DNA from: Amaurobius ferox
Lineage: Eukaryota > Arthropoda > Arachnida > Araneae > Amaurobiidae
NCBI GenBank assembly: GCA_951213105.1
Contig: OX578146.1
Coordinates: forward strand, 110,037,776-110,101,775
Length of the DNA: 64,000 nucleotides
Reading direction: 5' to 3'
The translations under genes were made by a program, and so were the position numbers. Below the pieces are notes generated by a model. It searched no databases. It worked only from the letters and a program-made list of their open reading frames with translations, and was not told the DNA's origin. Every line of letters begins with the position of its first letter. The first letter of the stretch is position 1. Positions 34,960 through 46,421 of the stretch are shown in pieces.

Positions 34960-35720
34960 TTAATACCTGGTTGAAACAGAAAATCAACTGTTTGGGACGT
35001 TTACGGTTCAAACTGTGAATTTAAAGTCAAACACGTTGTACAATCTCTCGGTTGAAGATTTATATTAACGGTTAGCAATTTAATTAATTGTAACCAACAA
35101 GTAAAAAGTTATGGTGTTTTTGTTTTATTTAGTTTTATTAGATACCGGCAATTCATGGTACAACTAGACTTTTAAATCACGGCTAATACCGTAAATTACC
35201 TATTTGGGCCATTTACAGTAAAACTGTGAATTTTGGGTAAAACTCGTGATACAATCACTGTTAAAGCGGAAAATTAACAGCTAATAATATAAGTAACTAT
35301 AACCAACAAGTAAACAGTTACGTTTTATTTTGTTTTATCTTGTTTTATTAGATACCATGAATTCATAGAACAACTCAACTTTTAAATACCGATCGAACCG
35401 CAAATCAAGTGTTTAGGACATTTAGGCTGAAACTTTGAATTTAGGTCAAATACGGGGTACAATCACGGTCGAAGCTATAAATCAACGGTTAATAATTCAA
35501 TTAAGTGTAACCAGAAAGTGAAAAGTTATGATGTTATCTGTTTTATTAAATACCCGTAATTCACGGTACAAATAGACTGTTAAAACTACTGAAACCGTAA
35601 ATTAACGGTCACAGCGATTAACGGTTGAACGCATTGTCTAATTACGGTTAAAACCATGAAATACCGGTTAACATTTTAAATAACGGTAATCAATCGGAAT
35701 ATGGGATAACACTTTTTTTT
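34960..35720. repeat. ~208-bp tandem repeat, three to four diverged copies
   Basis: TAACCAACAAGTAAA-type phrases recur at 35091, 35300 and 35508. Each unit also has AATTCATGGTACAAC, AAACTGTGAATTT and several TAACGGTTA-like inverted bits. Confidence 0.8.
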
Positions 35721-36489
35721 TTATACTGTTTTATTTAATACTGTTTTTAACACTTTACAACAAAGTTGAAAAGTGTTTATGACTTTGTTCATTCTGTCTG
35801 TCTGTCGTAAAAATGACTTAATCAAAATGAAATTTTAGTATGTTGTTCAGACGGTCTGTAGGACCTATGGGAATATAAATGAATAATATCACCCAATTAG
35901 TTTTGGATTGAACCCGGGTTGAAAAAATGAAATACGTTGAGCCCTATGTTTCAAATTTTACCTAATTTTTCAAACATTTTTTAAGCGGATTTAAAATTCA
36001 CAAATTGCTTCGAAATTTTTAGATAATATTCAAATTGTTTCATAAAATATATAAAAAAAAATTCAGCGAAATATATTCAGTAGTTTTTTAAATAAAAATT
36101 AAAATAATAATAACACTTCTTATATGAAACGATCACGTGACCATGATATGAAAGTATCACGTGATCCACTTCAAAATGATATATGGCATCCATTTTGTCT
36201 CAAAATCGTGATTTTTAAAGTTCTTTTTATTTCATATTGAATGTTGTATCCGTCCTAAAACCACTTTATTTTGGTTTAAATTCTGTGCATCTACATACTA
36301 AAACAACGCAATTACAATATATTTGAGTTTAAATGCTCATCCAAATTTGATTATTTCTACAACGAAGCCTATTTTTCACTTATGATGTAAAATGTAAACA
36401 GCAAAATATGTAGGATGAGTTGTATAGGAATTGCTGTATTTTTTTAACGCAAAAGAATTTAGCTCATGGAGTCTGCATAGCTGATATGA

Positions 36490-36970
36490 AAGAAATATTC
36501 ATTGACTTTCCAGAGAGAAGGACGATTTTTTGCGATGAAGTTTTAAGCATAGAGTTAAATTACTTGTAGTTCCATGGTCTTAATTTTTAAATAAAATAAA
36601 TTATTATAGTATTGTGATGAATTACATGCATGGGAAATTATTTATGAATGAAATGCTGCTTTTTTAGAGAGAGCCAGGCGTGTTATTTTTTCTATGACGT
36701 CATTTGAATGAATTTCTGTTGTTTTCGATGAAGTTTTCAAATATAATAAATTATCGTAGTATTATGATAATTCTAAAATTATTACCGAGGAATGTATCAC
36801 ATTTTAGAGATGTTTAAACCAGGCAATTTATACTTTAATGCCGTCATTTGAATGAAGTTAATTTTTTTCGATGAAGGTTTAAGGTTTCAAATATAAATTA
36901 ATGTAGTATTGTGATAAGTTTTAAAATATTACAGAGGAATGTATTGCATTTTAGACATGTTTAAATAAAA
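36490..36970. repeat. ~143-bp tandem repeat, two clear copies and a weaker one
   Basis: GTCATTTGAATGAA at ~36700 and ~36842, followed each time by TTTTCGATGAAG, a TCAAATATAA phrase, TAGTATTRTGATAA and GAGGAATGTAT. 36971-37418 is plain intron. Confidence 0.7.
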
Positions 36971-37418
36971 TTGCATTGAAGTTGGAAAGTGTTGCATAAT
37001 CAATGCTTTAAGCATGATTGATCTTTTTTGTTTATTATTCTATTAGATACGGAAAATTTTTAAAGTGTTTTATTACATACTGTACTAATAATTTTACCTT
37101 GCTTTATCAGATACTATTATTCTGATTTTATGTCGCTTTTTTGTTACCTTAATTTTCCCTTTACGCTACGTGCATCACATTAATTTTTGTTATTTGCTGC
37201 TTCATCATACATATTTTTTGAAATAACTTTTTGTTAGCAATTACTGCGAAGTTGTTGCATTTTTTAAAATATTAATTACGTTTTACTTTATAACTACATC
37301 TGAAATTCAGTAAACTGTGAAAGTCCACCGTGAAAGGACACACATGTACACTCTTAGAAAGATACACTTTAAATCTGTTATTCTATTATATATAACTAAT
37401 AACTGAATATTTACTCAG

Positions 37419-37550
37419 AGGTACCTGCTACGCCACTGGATCTGAAAGTTCAAGAGGTATGGAGCAGAAGCGTCAGCGTGTCTTGGTCACCCCCCTATAC
37501 GGGAAACAGTCCAATCACCAAATATGTTTTGCAGTATTGGAGGGATGCTG
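37419..37550 (+). CDS. sDscam: sDscam fibronectin III domain 1, first-half exon
   Basis: 132 bp (acceptor CTCAG, donor G|GTAAGT, phase 1). It encodes EVPATPLDLKVQEVWSRSV, then SVSWSPPYTGNSPITKYVL, then YWRDAG, i.e. the P..P..L, W and NSPI.KY.L pattern of FN-III A-C strands. It matches the first FN domain of Dscam. The second half is 12.7 kb away because the intron carries a 9.7-kb retrotransposon. Confidence 0.93.
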
Positions 37551-37929
37551 GTAAGTTGTACGAAATTCCTTCTCTGATATTTAAAAAACATGAATCGTAT
37601 GAATTATGTAAGAGCAGAGGAAGTACTAGTAGTAGACAGATCCGCCTATGCAAATTGTAATCTCGTTAGAAACATTTATTTCGGATCCCCCTCCATATTT
37701 GATTTTCTCCTCTTTGTGAATTTTTCATATTTTCTCCAGGCTAAAAAATATATTGGGGTTCCAGATCCCTTCCGGAGTCCGGGCCCAACACTCGAGTAGT
37801 GTCCGTACTTACTTATGGCAGAATCTGATTTAGCTGCAAACGTACCTATATGTTTACTGCAAATGGATGTCCTGGTTTAGCTATAAATAGATTTGCTGGT
37901 TTAGCTGTAAATGGACGTATGTGTTTTGT

Positions 37930-38110
37930 GATGTAGGGTCCACTTCAACTACAGAAGAAAAGACTATCGTTTCAGTAGCTCAATGGGTAGAGATGAACAG
38001 GACAAGGGTTTAAATTTCACGTGGGACATGAGTTATGTATGATCGATACAAGTATATGGAAGTCTGGAACAAACATATGGATGAAAATCTTCCCAACCTA
38101 AATCATGTGA
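37930..38110 (+). mobile_element. tRNA-derived SINE fragment
   Basis: CAGTAGCTCAATGGGTAGAG (A box) and GGGTTTAAATTTC (degenerate B box), preceded by GGGTCCACTTCAACTACAGAAG, which is also found next to the heads in the 17640-18300 cluster (there inverted). Same SINE family. Between 37551 and 37929 nothing is recognised apart from a short GC-rich patch at 37740-37800. Confidence 0.6.
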
Positions 38111-38306
38111 TATCTGATAATTATGATTAAAATTCGTATTCAAGTATTGCGAACATTGAAGAATTAATAAATCAGAAACCAAAAGTGTTGTTTAATAAAA
38201 ACAAAGGGGTTCAGGATGAAATGTAGTGTAATATTTTCCAGCCAGATGGCTGACCGATATAATTGAAAATATATCTGATTTGTATTCACAATATATTGGG
38301 GGTTTA

Positions 38307-38743
38307 TTAATAAAGTCAACATCCGACAAGGACTAATTGCATTCTTTTGGCTACACGAGAGCACGATTGCTCTAAAGTATCAATCTATCGACATCTGAGT
38401 GCCGGATTTTTGATTCCATTACAATACTTTTAATTTACATTGTAGGAAAAGTAAAAATAAACTGTTTAGAATGACACATTGACTCCATGCAATACTTTGT
38501 GCGTATGCTATGTATTGCAGTATAGATATAAAAGCTATTTCGCAAACAACGTATTACAAGAAAATTTTATTATTTCTGAATGATATTACGTGAATATAAA
38601 AACGATAGTCATTAGTGGATATAAATACGAAGAGCCTACTTTTGCTAGGGCATTCCCCATTTGGGAGGTTGATTGGGAACTTCCTTTTAATAAAGTCAAC
38701 ATCCGACAAGGACTAATTGCATTCTTTTGGCTACACGAGAGCA
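38307..38743. repeat. Pair of 57-bp direct repeats
   Basis: 38307-38363 and 38687-38743 appear identical (TTAATAAAGTCAACATCC to CTACACGAGAGCA), 380 bp apart. The 38744-40375 stretch up to the retrotransposon is AT-rich with no recognised gene. Confidence 0.8.
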
Positions 38744-40380
38744 TTTGACACAGATACATTACAAAATCGTTGCTGGATTTCGATGGATTATGATATTTTG
38801 CAATTTTTTGTCTCTTCAAGTCAAAGTAAATAAAAAAAGTACAGTATCATGTTTTGTATTTTTCAAATGTAATGCAGATTCAAAAGATATTTAACTAAAT
38901 TTTTTTAAATCTGTCTAATATTATAAAATTTGCTTATTTTATTTATTATAATTTAATAAATAATTTATATATAAAATAATTTTGAATACTGTTTAAAACA
39001 CCTTTCATATTTAGAAAAACTACTAGAAATCTGCTAGGTACTTTTATACTATAAAACTATTAGGAAGAATTCTTATTTCAGAATTATATTGGTATACCAT
39101 TGGAAGCTGAGGAAACCAAGGATGGCAAGACGATTGGATTGAAATTTCGTCTTTTGGGGAACATTCTAACACAAATAAAAAGAAGACAGCCTTGAAACCA
39201 AACGATAATTGTCTAGAACATTCAATATAATAGGATTAAATTGCATTTTTATAAGGCTGTCCCCAAATTTGCCGAATTATAGTGCGTACAGTCACAAAAC
39301 ACTATTTCTCTACTATTGAGAATTTACAGAGGAATATTTTGTGAAGAAAAGCAAAATTTTGAACTTCACTGGGGAAAAATTCTTTCACCATCGTTGAAAA
39401 ACACGTAACTGAGATACTTTTTATTTTACTGTTCTAAAATGCATGTACAGTAAAAGGCATGTACAGTCTTGCAAATTATTTTAATACCTAATCCTAATAG
39501 CTTTGAAGTGAAAATTTGCAAAATAGTATTCAATAAGAAATTTCTATTTACGTAACGTATAACAATATTCAGCGCATACAAATTTAGAATTCGAATATTA
39601 AATATTTTTCACATATAGTTTTCACATTATATAGACGAGAAGATTAGTGTTTAAATAGACCTCAAAAAACACTTGTTAATTTGAAATGACATTGCTCAGT
39701 TCAATTAATCCAATTGAATCTGTTATTTCAAAGACAGCATGTCATATTTTCAAGATGTTTCTGGAATCAATAAAAACTGGAATCAATAAAAATTTTCAAA
39801 ATACATAACTTTTAAATTTGTTGACTTAAAACTTTTTTGCAAGAAAGGAAAGAACAAAGTCAGAAATTATTTTTAAAAACGACTATATTGTCAAAATATA
39901 TCTATTTATTTTGTGGCATTATTATATGACGATATTTGTAAGACATATAAGATACATATTCGCCATCTGATTCTGCGTCACCTTGCTCTTGTTCAGTTAT
40001 CCATTTTAGTATTTCTTCATGATAGTTTTGATTTTCATCTGAAATACTATTTTGATTTATTTTATACTGTAAATTTTCCTTTTCTTTATTGGTAGTTATA
40101 TATTAGTATCATAAGTTTTGATGGCAATTTAAAATGATAACAATATTATCTGCCGAAAGTTTTAATAACTTGAAAATATATTATACCAGTATCAATCTAG
40201 TAAGAACTTTGCGAACAACATCATTTTTCTCAAAGTTATTTTTGCAGTAATTGTAAAAATGTTAAGCCTGTATTATATTAAATTCAATGATACTTTTGCT
40301 GTTTTTGCACAACATATGAAACCATGGATGGCCATAGAGGAGAACAAGGGACACTTTCCCTCCTGGACGTTCAATGTCAC

Positions 40381-41220
40381 TGTAACACAATATTTGTATT
40401 ACATGTTTCCACCCCAATTACAAATGCCAACCTAAATAATGAACTATCTAAATGCTGCAGAGGGAGCCAATCACAACAAATGCATATATAAACAGTGGTC
40501 ATCCCCGTCTGCAGCAACAGCGAATGGTAGATGTGGTAGGGAATGAATGGGGGAAAGAAAAAGCGCCCCAATGCCGTATTCAAAAAAACTCCAGTGGACT
40601 TAAAACTTTCGAACGAGTCAGCATCATGTTTCTTGGGTTTGTGAAAAGTGTCTATAGAATGTGAGCAACAAAATGGTGGCGAGTGCAGTTAGATGTGTAA
40701 CGGTTTTCCTACATCATTGAAATAGCACGAATATGCACGTAACACAAAGAGAAAAGGTAACCAACTTTCAATTGTCACTATTAGCACGGAAGGCACACCT
40801 TTAACGATTATTAAAATAATTGACTACCAGTTCGTATGAGTAGACCATATGAACGAGTTCGTAAATATTGAACTATAAGAACTATTCTTTATCGATTGTT
40901 TAAAGGAAACTGTTTTTAAGAAATTTAAGTCAAAGTTATTATGTGTGTAAATATATATATATATTAATGTAATATTGTCAGTATTATGTGTCTTTTAATA
41001 ATTGATTTAATTATAGCTTAGTTACTCCAGATACAATAGATATCTATTAAGTAAAATATTAAAATAAATTGAGCAATTAAGCATGTGTATTTCTTTATGT
41101 TTTGTGTGTTCGTATTCCGAGCTTGAGAACCGGGAGCTTACATGCTCCACCCTTAGTGGCGGCATCATAGGTAAGTCCTATACTGGTAATTTTTGATAAG
41201 GACAATTTTACCTCATGACA
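40381..41220 (+). repeat. 5' LTR (840 bp)
   Basis: TGTAACAC...CTCATGACA. It matches 49205-50044 at a constant offset of 8824 bp, and no difference was noticed by eye. It has TG...CA termini and contains AT-repeat and AATAAA-like sequence toward its 3' half (~41060). Confidence 0.97.
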
Positions 41221-41238
41221 TGATGTCGCCGCGCGAAT

Positions 41239-41250
41239 TGGTGCCGTATG
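41239..41250 (+). other. Candidate tRNA primer-binding site
   Basis: TGGTGCCGTATG, 18 bases past the LTR end, shares TGGTGCCGT with the corresponding site of the antisense element. The offset from the LTR is larger than usual, so this is tentative. Confidence 0.35.
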
Positions 41251-41506
41251 TGGTCAAGCTCGGAGAGAATTATAATTTGAATAAGAGAAAGTAAAAATAT
41301 AAATAAAAGACAAAAGTAAATTTAATAATGAGTTTGAATTTAATAACGAATTGAATAATGAATTTAATAATGAGATGTAACTCAGTATAATGATAGGAAT
41401 ATGCATGGAAATGATAATTTAAATATGTATTGTATTATTGTATATATGTGTGTATTAGTATAGATATTTAGTATATAGTCAGAAATGTATAACAGTGTAT
41501 TAAATC

Positions 41507-42639
41507 ATGGCGCCGAATAAAACTAGGCAATCAAATAAAAGAGCGAGGCAAGATCCTCCGATTAACAATATGCAGCAGGAGGTAAATGTAAATAGCAGTA
41601 TAACAGATAATTCGGCTGTAACAAATAACGCGGTCCATGCACAGATGCCCTCAAATCAAGCGCAGCAAAATACATCGTTGCCAATTATGCAAATGTTGCC
41701 ATCATTTGATGGACAAAAGGAAAATAATGTCAATTTCTTTATCATACAATTTAAGGAAATAGCGGATTTAACATCATGGTCCGAACAAGAGAAAATTATA
41801 ATTGTCAAATCTAGATTAAGGGGAAAGGCACAACAATTTCTAGCAGAAAATATTGCTCTGCAAAAGGCAAAATCATATGAAAAATTCATGGAGTTATTAA
41901 AAAACAAATTTGAAAGGAAACAAACATTAGTGCAAAAACATAACAATTTTAATAATCTGAAACATTTACCAAATATGACAATTAAGGAGCTTGCACAAGA
42001 AATCGAAAACCAGGCGATAATATTTTTAGAGATAGACGGAACAATTGATGCAAATGTACAAAAAATTATAGAAAAAATTAAACTGACCAAATTTTTACAG
42101 ATAGTCAGAGAAGATTTAAGAACAGAAATAAAAAAAATGACCCGAAAACCTTTGACGAAGCAGTGAAAATAGCTGAGGTAATAGAATCCGCATTGGAGGA
42201 AGATAATGATTATGTAAATAATATTGAAGTAGAAAATAAAATAATTGAGAATGTGGAAATAAATCATGTAAAAACTGAAAATAATGCAGAAAAGCCGCCA
42301 CAGAAATTTTGTATAGCGTGCGGTCGCAACAATCACTGGATGTCAGAATGCTTTACGCTTCAAAAAGTACAAAAGAATCTAAAAAGGGCATTCACAAATG
42401 AAAACAGCAGTCAAGAAACCACCAATTATCAACAAAGACTCACTAATCAAAATAATTATGCACATTATAGTAGGGCGAATTTCAGAAGAGGCAATTTCAT
42501 AAATAACCGGGGTATACGGCGTCGTGCAGGAAATAACAACAGACAATTTCAAAGTAATAACAGAAGATCATATCAGAAGAATGGACCACATTATGAAAGC
42601 AATCATAGGCAATATCAGAATAATGAATATTTAAACTAA
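41507..42639 (+). pseudogene. gag: gag, interrupted by one frameshift
   Basis: The capsid part is read from ATG 41507 in one frame to a stop at 42164-42166. The zinc-knuckle part is read in another frame ending at TAA 42637-42639. The switch falls at or near a run of eight A (42130-42137), and similarity to the antisense element's gag continues across it in the second frame. Landmarks: PIMQMLPSFDG and NFFIIQFKEIADLTSW early, then the CX2CX4HX4C knuckle CIACGRNNHWMSEC, then an Asn/Arg-rich tail. Roughly 375 residues in total, like the 379-residue intact relative. The break is either a real inactivating indel or a homopolymer error. Confidence 0.88.
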
Positions 42640-45600
42640 GAAAGGGACCTCGAAATAAAAGACAAATAGAAAGTTGTAATGCATCAAATAAGGATTCGAG
42701 ATCCCATAAAATTACAAGCAAAATTAATAAGGATGCACAGAATTTAAATGAACATTTACTGAATTCAACGTATGGACAGAGTGACGCACTGCCAATGATC
42801 AACGTAAATTTAGAGAACATAAAAACAGTGGCTCTCATAGATAGTGGCGCAAGTGTCAGTTTATTATCAGATAGAATTTTTCAAAAAATCAAAAATAAAA
42901 TAAAAATTAACTATTTATCTAGACAAGTAAAAATCCAAACCATGACCAAGGAAAACATCCAATTTTCAAAATGTATCAGCTTCAGCTTTAAAATTGAAAA
43001 CAAAAGATGCAAAAATTCATTTTTTATAACTAAACAATTAAACAACACACCTTATGAAATAATTTTAGGATTTGACTTTCTCAAAAATCATCATGCCATA
43101 ATTGACACAAATAAATTAATATTAAAGTTTGTCAAAGAATCCATATCTATACCATTTCAAGACCAAAATCAGAAAAAAGCACAGGAACCAGAAAATAATA
43201 ATACAAGAGTTGAACATATTCAATGCTTAAATGCAAGCTTAGAGCATAAAATTAAATTACTCCCTCAAGAAACAAAATCAATAAAATTAAAATTAAATGA
43301 AAACTATTTTGAGGATAAGGAGGTATTGTTAAATATTACAAATTCGTTAAAAAATTTACACGCTGAGTATTCTTTACATTATGTAAATAATAGAAAATTT
43401 ATTTCTACTCTTTTAACAAACAAAACAGAAGAAGAAATTCAACTTAATAAAAATATGATTGTCGGAACTGTAACACCGCAATTTGAAATTTTTGAAGAAA
43501 AACATAATGAGGATTCATTTCAGCCTTACGAAAAGCGGAATTAACACCGCAAGATTTTAAACTGGATCATCTACAAGAGAATGAAAAACATACATTGCTT
43601 AAATTACTGTTACAAAATTATGATGTATTTTCGAAATCATACAAAACGCTGGGAATGACGGAAGAAATAGTACCGGAATTTAATTTACTACACCAATACC
43701 CAATTCAATGTAAACCTTATCCCTTGCCAAAAATGTTAAAACCTGTACTCGAAAGTGAAATAAAACAGTTGTGTGAAGCAGGAATAATTGAAAAGTCTAC
43801 CAGTAACTACGCCTTCCCATGCCTACTAATTAAGAAAAAAAAATAATTTTAATAATAGTCATACAGATAAAGTACAGAAGTATCGTTTAGCCGTTGATTA
43901 TAGATTGCTGAATCAGATTACCGAATTACTGCCCATAAATATTGGTAAAATTAGCGACATTCTGCACAACATCGCAGGCCACAAATTGTACACGGTGATA
44001 GACTTAAAGTCCGCGTTTTTTCAAATAAAAATCAAACCGGAGGATAGTTTCCGATTAAATATCATAACAAATGATGGCTCGTATAGACCTAATGGATTAC
44101 CTTTTGGGGCAAAAAACTCATCAGCATATTTTTCTTTATTAATGATGAAATGCTTAGGAGACTTAAAAGATCAGAAAATTGAATTTTATTTAGATGATAT
44201 TGTAATTGCCGCAAATTCATTCGAGAAAATGTTGGAGAAATTAAAAACGGTATTTTCGAGATTAGGTAAATTTGGTTTAACCATTGACCCTTCAAAATTA
44301 CAAATGTGTAAAGAGAATATTAAATTTCTAGGATTTAAGATAAGTAAGGAAGGCATAACACCTTCAGATGATAATGTACAAAAAATAACGAATTTCCCTG
44401 TGCCAACGACAGTAAAAAAAGTAAAATCATTTTTAGGTTTATGTAATTACTTCAGGCAGATCATACCAAATTTTTCTGAACTATGCAATCCATTAATTGA
44501 GTTAACAAAGAAAGATAAGAAATTTATATGGACGGAGAAATGCGAAGAAGCGTTTGTAACATTGCAAAACGCGATTTTATCGAAACCGGTAGTCAGGGCA
44601 GCTGATATGTCAAAGCCGTTCTTTTTGTCGACTGACTGTTCAAAAGTAGCCGCTTCAGGAATTTTACTTCAATCAGTCAATGGAAATTTTCATCCTATCG
44701 AGTATTATAGCAGGAAACTTTCAGACAGTGAAAAGAAATATCCGAGCATGAAACTAGAATTGCTAGCAATTCACGACGCTATAATACATTTCAAAGATTT
44801 TTTATATGGTACGCACTTTACGATTTTGACCGACTCTAAAGCTTTAACGCACTACATACACTTAGAAAATCAAAATTCTGATTTAATCGCAAGATGGTTA
44901 TTAAATTTACAACAATATTCTTTTGACATAAAATACATTAAAGGACAAGATAATCCCAGTGATTTTATGTCGAGACAAATTTTTTCTGAACAAACTAAGA
45001 CTAAATTAATAAATAACATTATTGCTAATGACAGCGCTATAACAATAGCCAAAATTTTAGAAGAGCAAGCAAAAGATAGAGAGATAAAGAAAATTATTAA
45101 CGGACTGAATGCAAAAACTAAGCAGCCAAAATATGTAAATAAATACTATAAAGATGTAAATACGGGTTTAATTATGATAAAGACTGCTAGATATATCAGA
45201 AATCCTATGCAAAACGACAGAATTCTAATACCTCACAGTCTAAAATATGCAGTTATTGAGTTAGCTCATACACCACATTTTGGAGTAGAAAAAACCTATC
45301 AAATTCTGAATAGAAAATATTACTGGAAAGGGGCATACAGTGATGTAAAAATTTTTTGCGCATCATGTGATGCATGTTTATGTTACAAAAATAAGGCTAT
45401 AAGACCTATGGCATTACAACGTGTGCCACGTCCATGTAAACAAAATCACACGGTGGCATTAGATATTGTAGGGAAGCTACCGAGAAGTAACGGACAGCAC
45501 GAGTACATCATAACGATGATAGACCATTACTCGAGATTCCTGGAGGCAGTACCCGTGAGAAATATTACAACTGCGAGTGTATTACAGGTCCTAACGAATT

Positions 45601-46421
45601 GGATTTCACAAAATGGCGTTCCTATGTGGTTGTTATTAGATAACGAAAGGCAACTGAAAAGCGAGGAATTTAAAAAATTCGCAGAGCAACATGGTATAAA
45701 ACTCAAATATACGTCAATTTACAAACCCAGCTCAAATGCAATTTTAGAAAGAAGCCACTTGGGAATAAAAAATTCTTTGGCAGCAATGGCTGACCAAACA
45801 TTTAATTGGCACAAAGTCTTGCCATATGTAAAATTATTTCATAATGCAACACCCAGCGCAAATATAGACCACAGTCCCGCTATTTTGTTTCTTACCAGAG
45901 ATTTGAAATTACCCGGAGAAAATAATCTGGAAATAGCGGACCCTGATGACAGTCCGATTTTAACTCAAACTGAATATGATAATGAGGTCAGTGAAGCACT
46001 TACTTTAGCGGAAAAAATTAATAGATATACAAAACGAAAACAAATTCAAGCCCAAAGTCGCCAAGAAAGAATTTTTAAAAGAGTTAGACAGCAGAAATTA
46101 TTAAAAGGACAAATTGTGTACTTAAAAAACCTGAGACCCACCACAGCATTACAAAAAAAATTTCAAGGACCATTTCGCGTCGTAAAGGTGATCCGTAACA
46201 ATAATTACGCTATCACGCCTATGTACGATCCAAATAAAAAATGGATAGTTGTTCACTCGAATAAATTATATAAAGCAGAGCCGCGTAAAAAGTATTTACA
46301 AAGTAAACAAACACGGCGAACTGTTGACAGAAGTCAATCGCATGTAAACAAAGAATATAACGCCAATAAGCCAAATGATGGAAGTCTTAGACGTTATAAT
46401 CTGAGGACACGCAAAAAATAG
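42627..46421 (+). pseudogene. pol: pol: protease, reverse transcriptase, RNase H, integrase; two frameshifts
   Basis: Segment 1 (open from 42627 to 43544) holds the protease with active site DSGAS (~42840) and the closing LGFD motif (~43068). The frame then changes near 43525-43535, and segment 2 runs to 43846 with the start of reverse transcriptase. It changes again at a nine-A run (43835-43843). Segment 3 (to 46421) has RT motifs LAVDYR, DLKSAFFQI, LPFGAKN and catalytic YLDD; RNase H with TDCS, the KLELLAI glutamate and TDSKALT; integrase with an HH-CC zinc domain (CASCDAC), D-D-E residues in ALDIV, LLDNE and AILERS; and a GPF-type C-terminal module (FQGPFRVV). Apart from the two shifts, no stop interrupts the domains. 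Confidence 0.9.
42630..42636 (+). promoter_or_regulatory. Candidate -1 ribosomal frameshift heptamer T TTA AAC
   Basis: The end of gag reads TAT TTA AAC TAA. The heptamer TTTAAAC directly precedes the stop, and the pol frame (-1) is open from 42627. It is identical in sequence and position relative to the stop to the site in the antisense element. Confidence 0.7.

Noticed and set aside
40377..40664. Open frames of ~70 codons on both strands, duplicated at 49105-49488
   Set aside because: They lie inside the two LTRs; their duplication reflects LTR identity, not gene conservation.
41656..42336. 226-codon open frame on the minus strand across gag
   Set aside because: It is the antisense shadow of the A-rich gag coding sequence of the retrotransposon.
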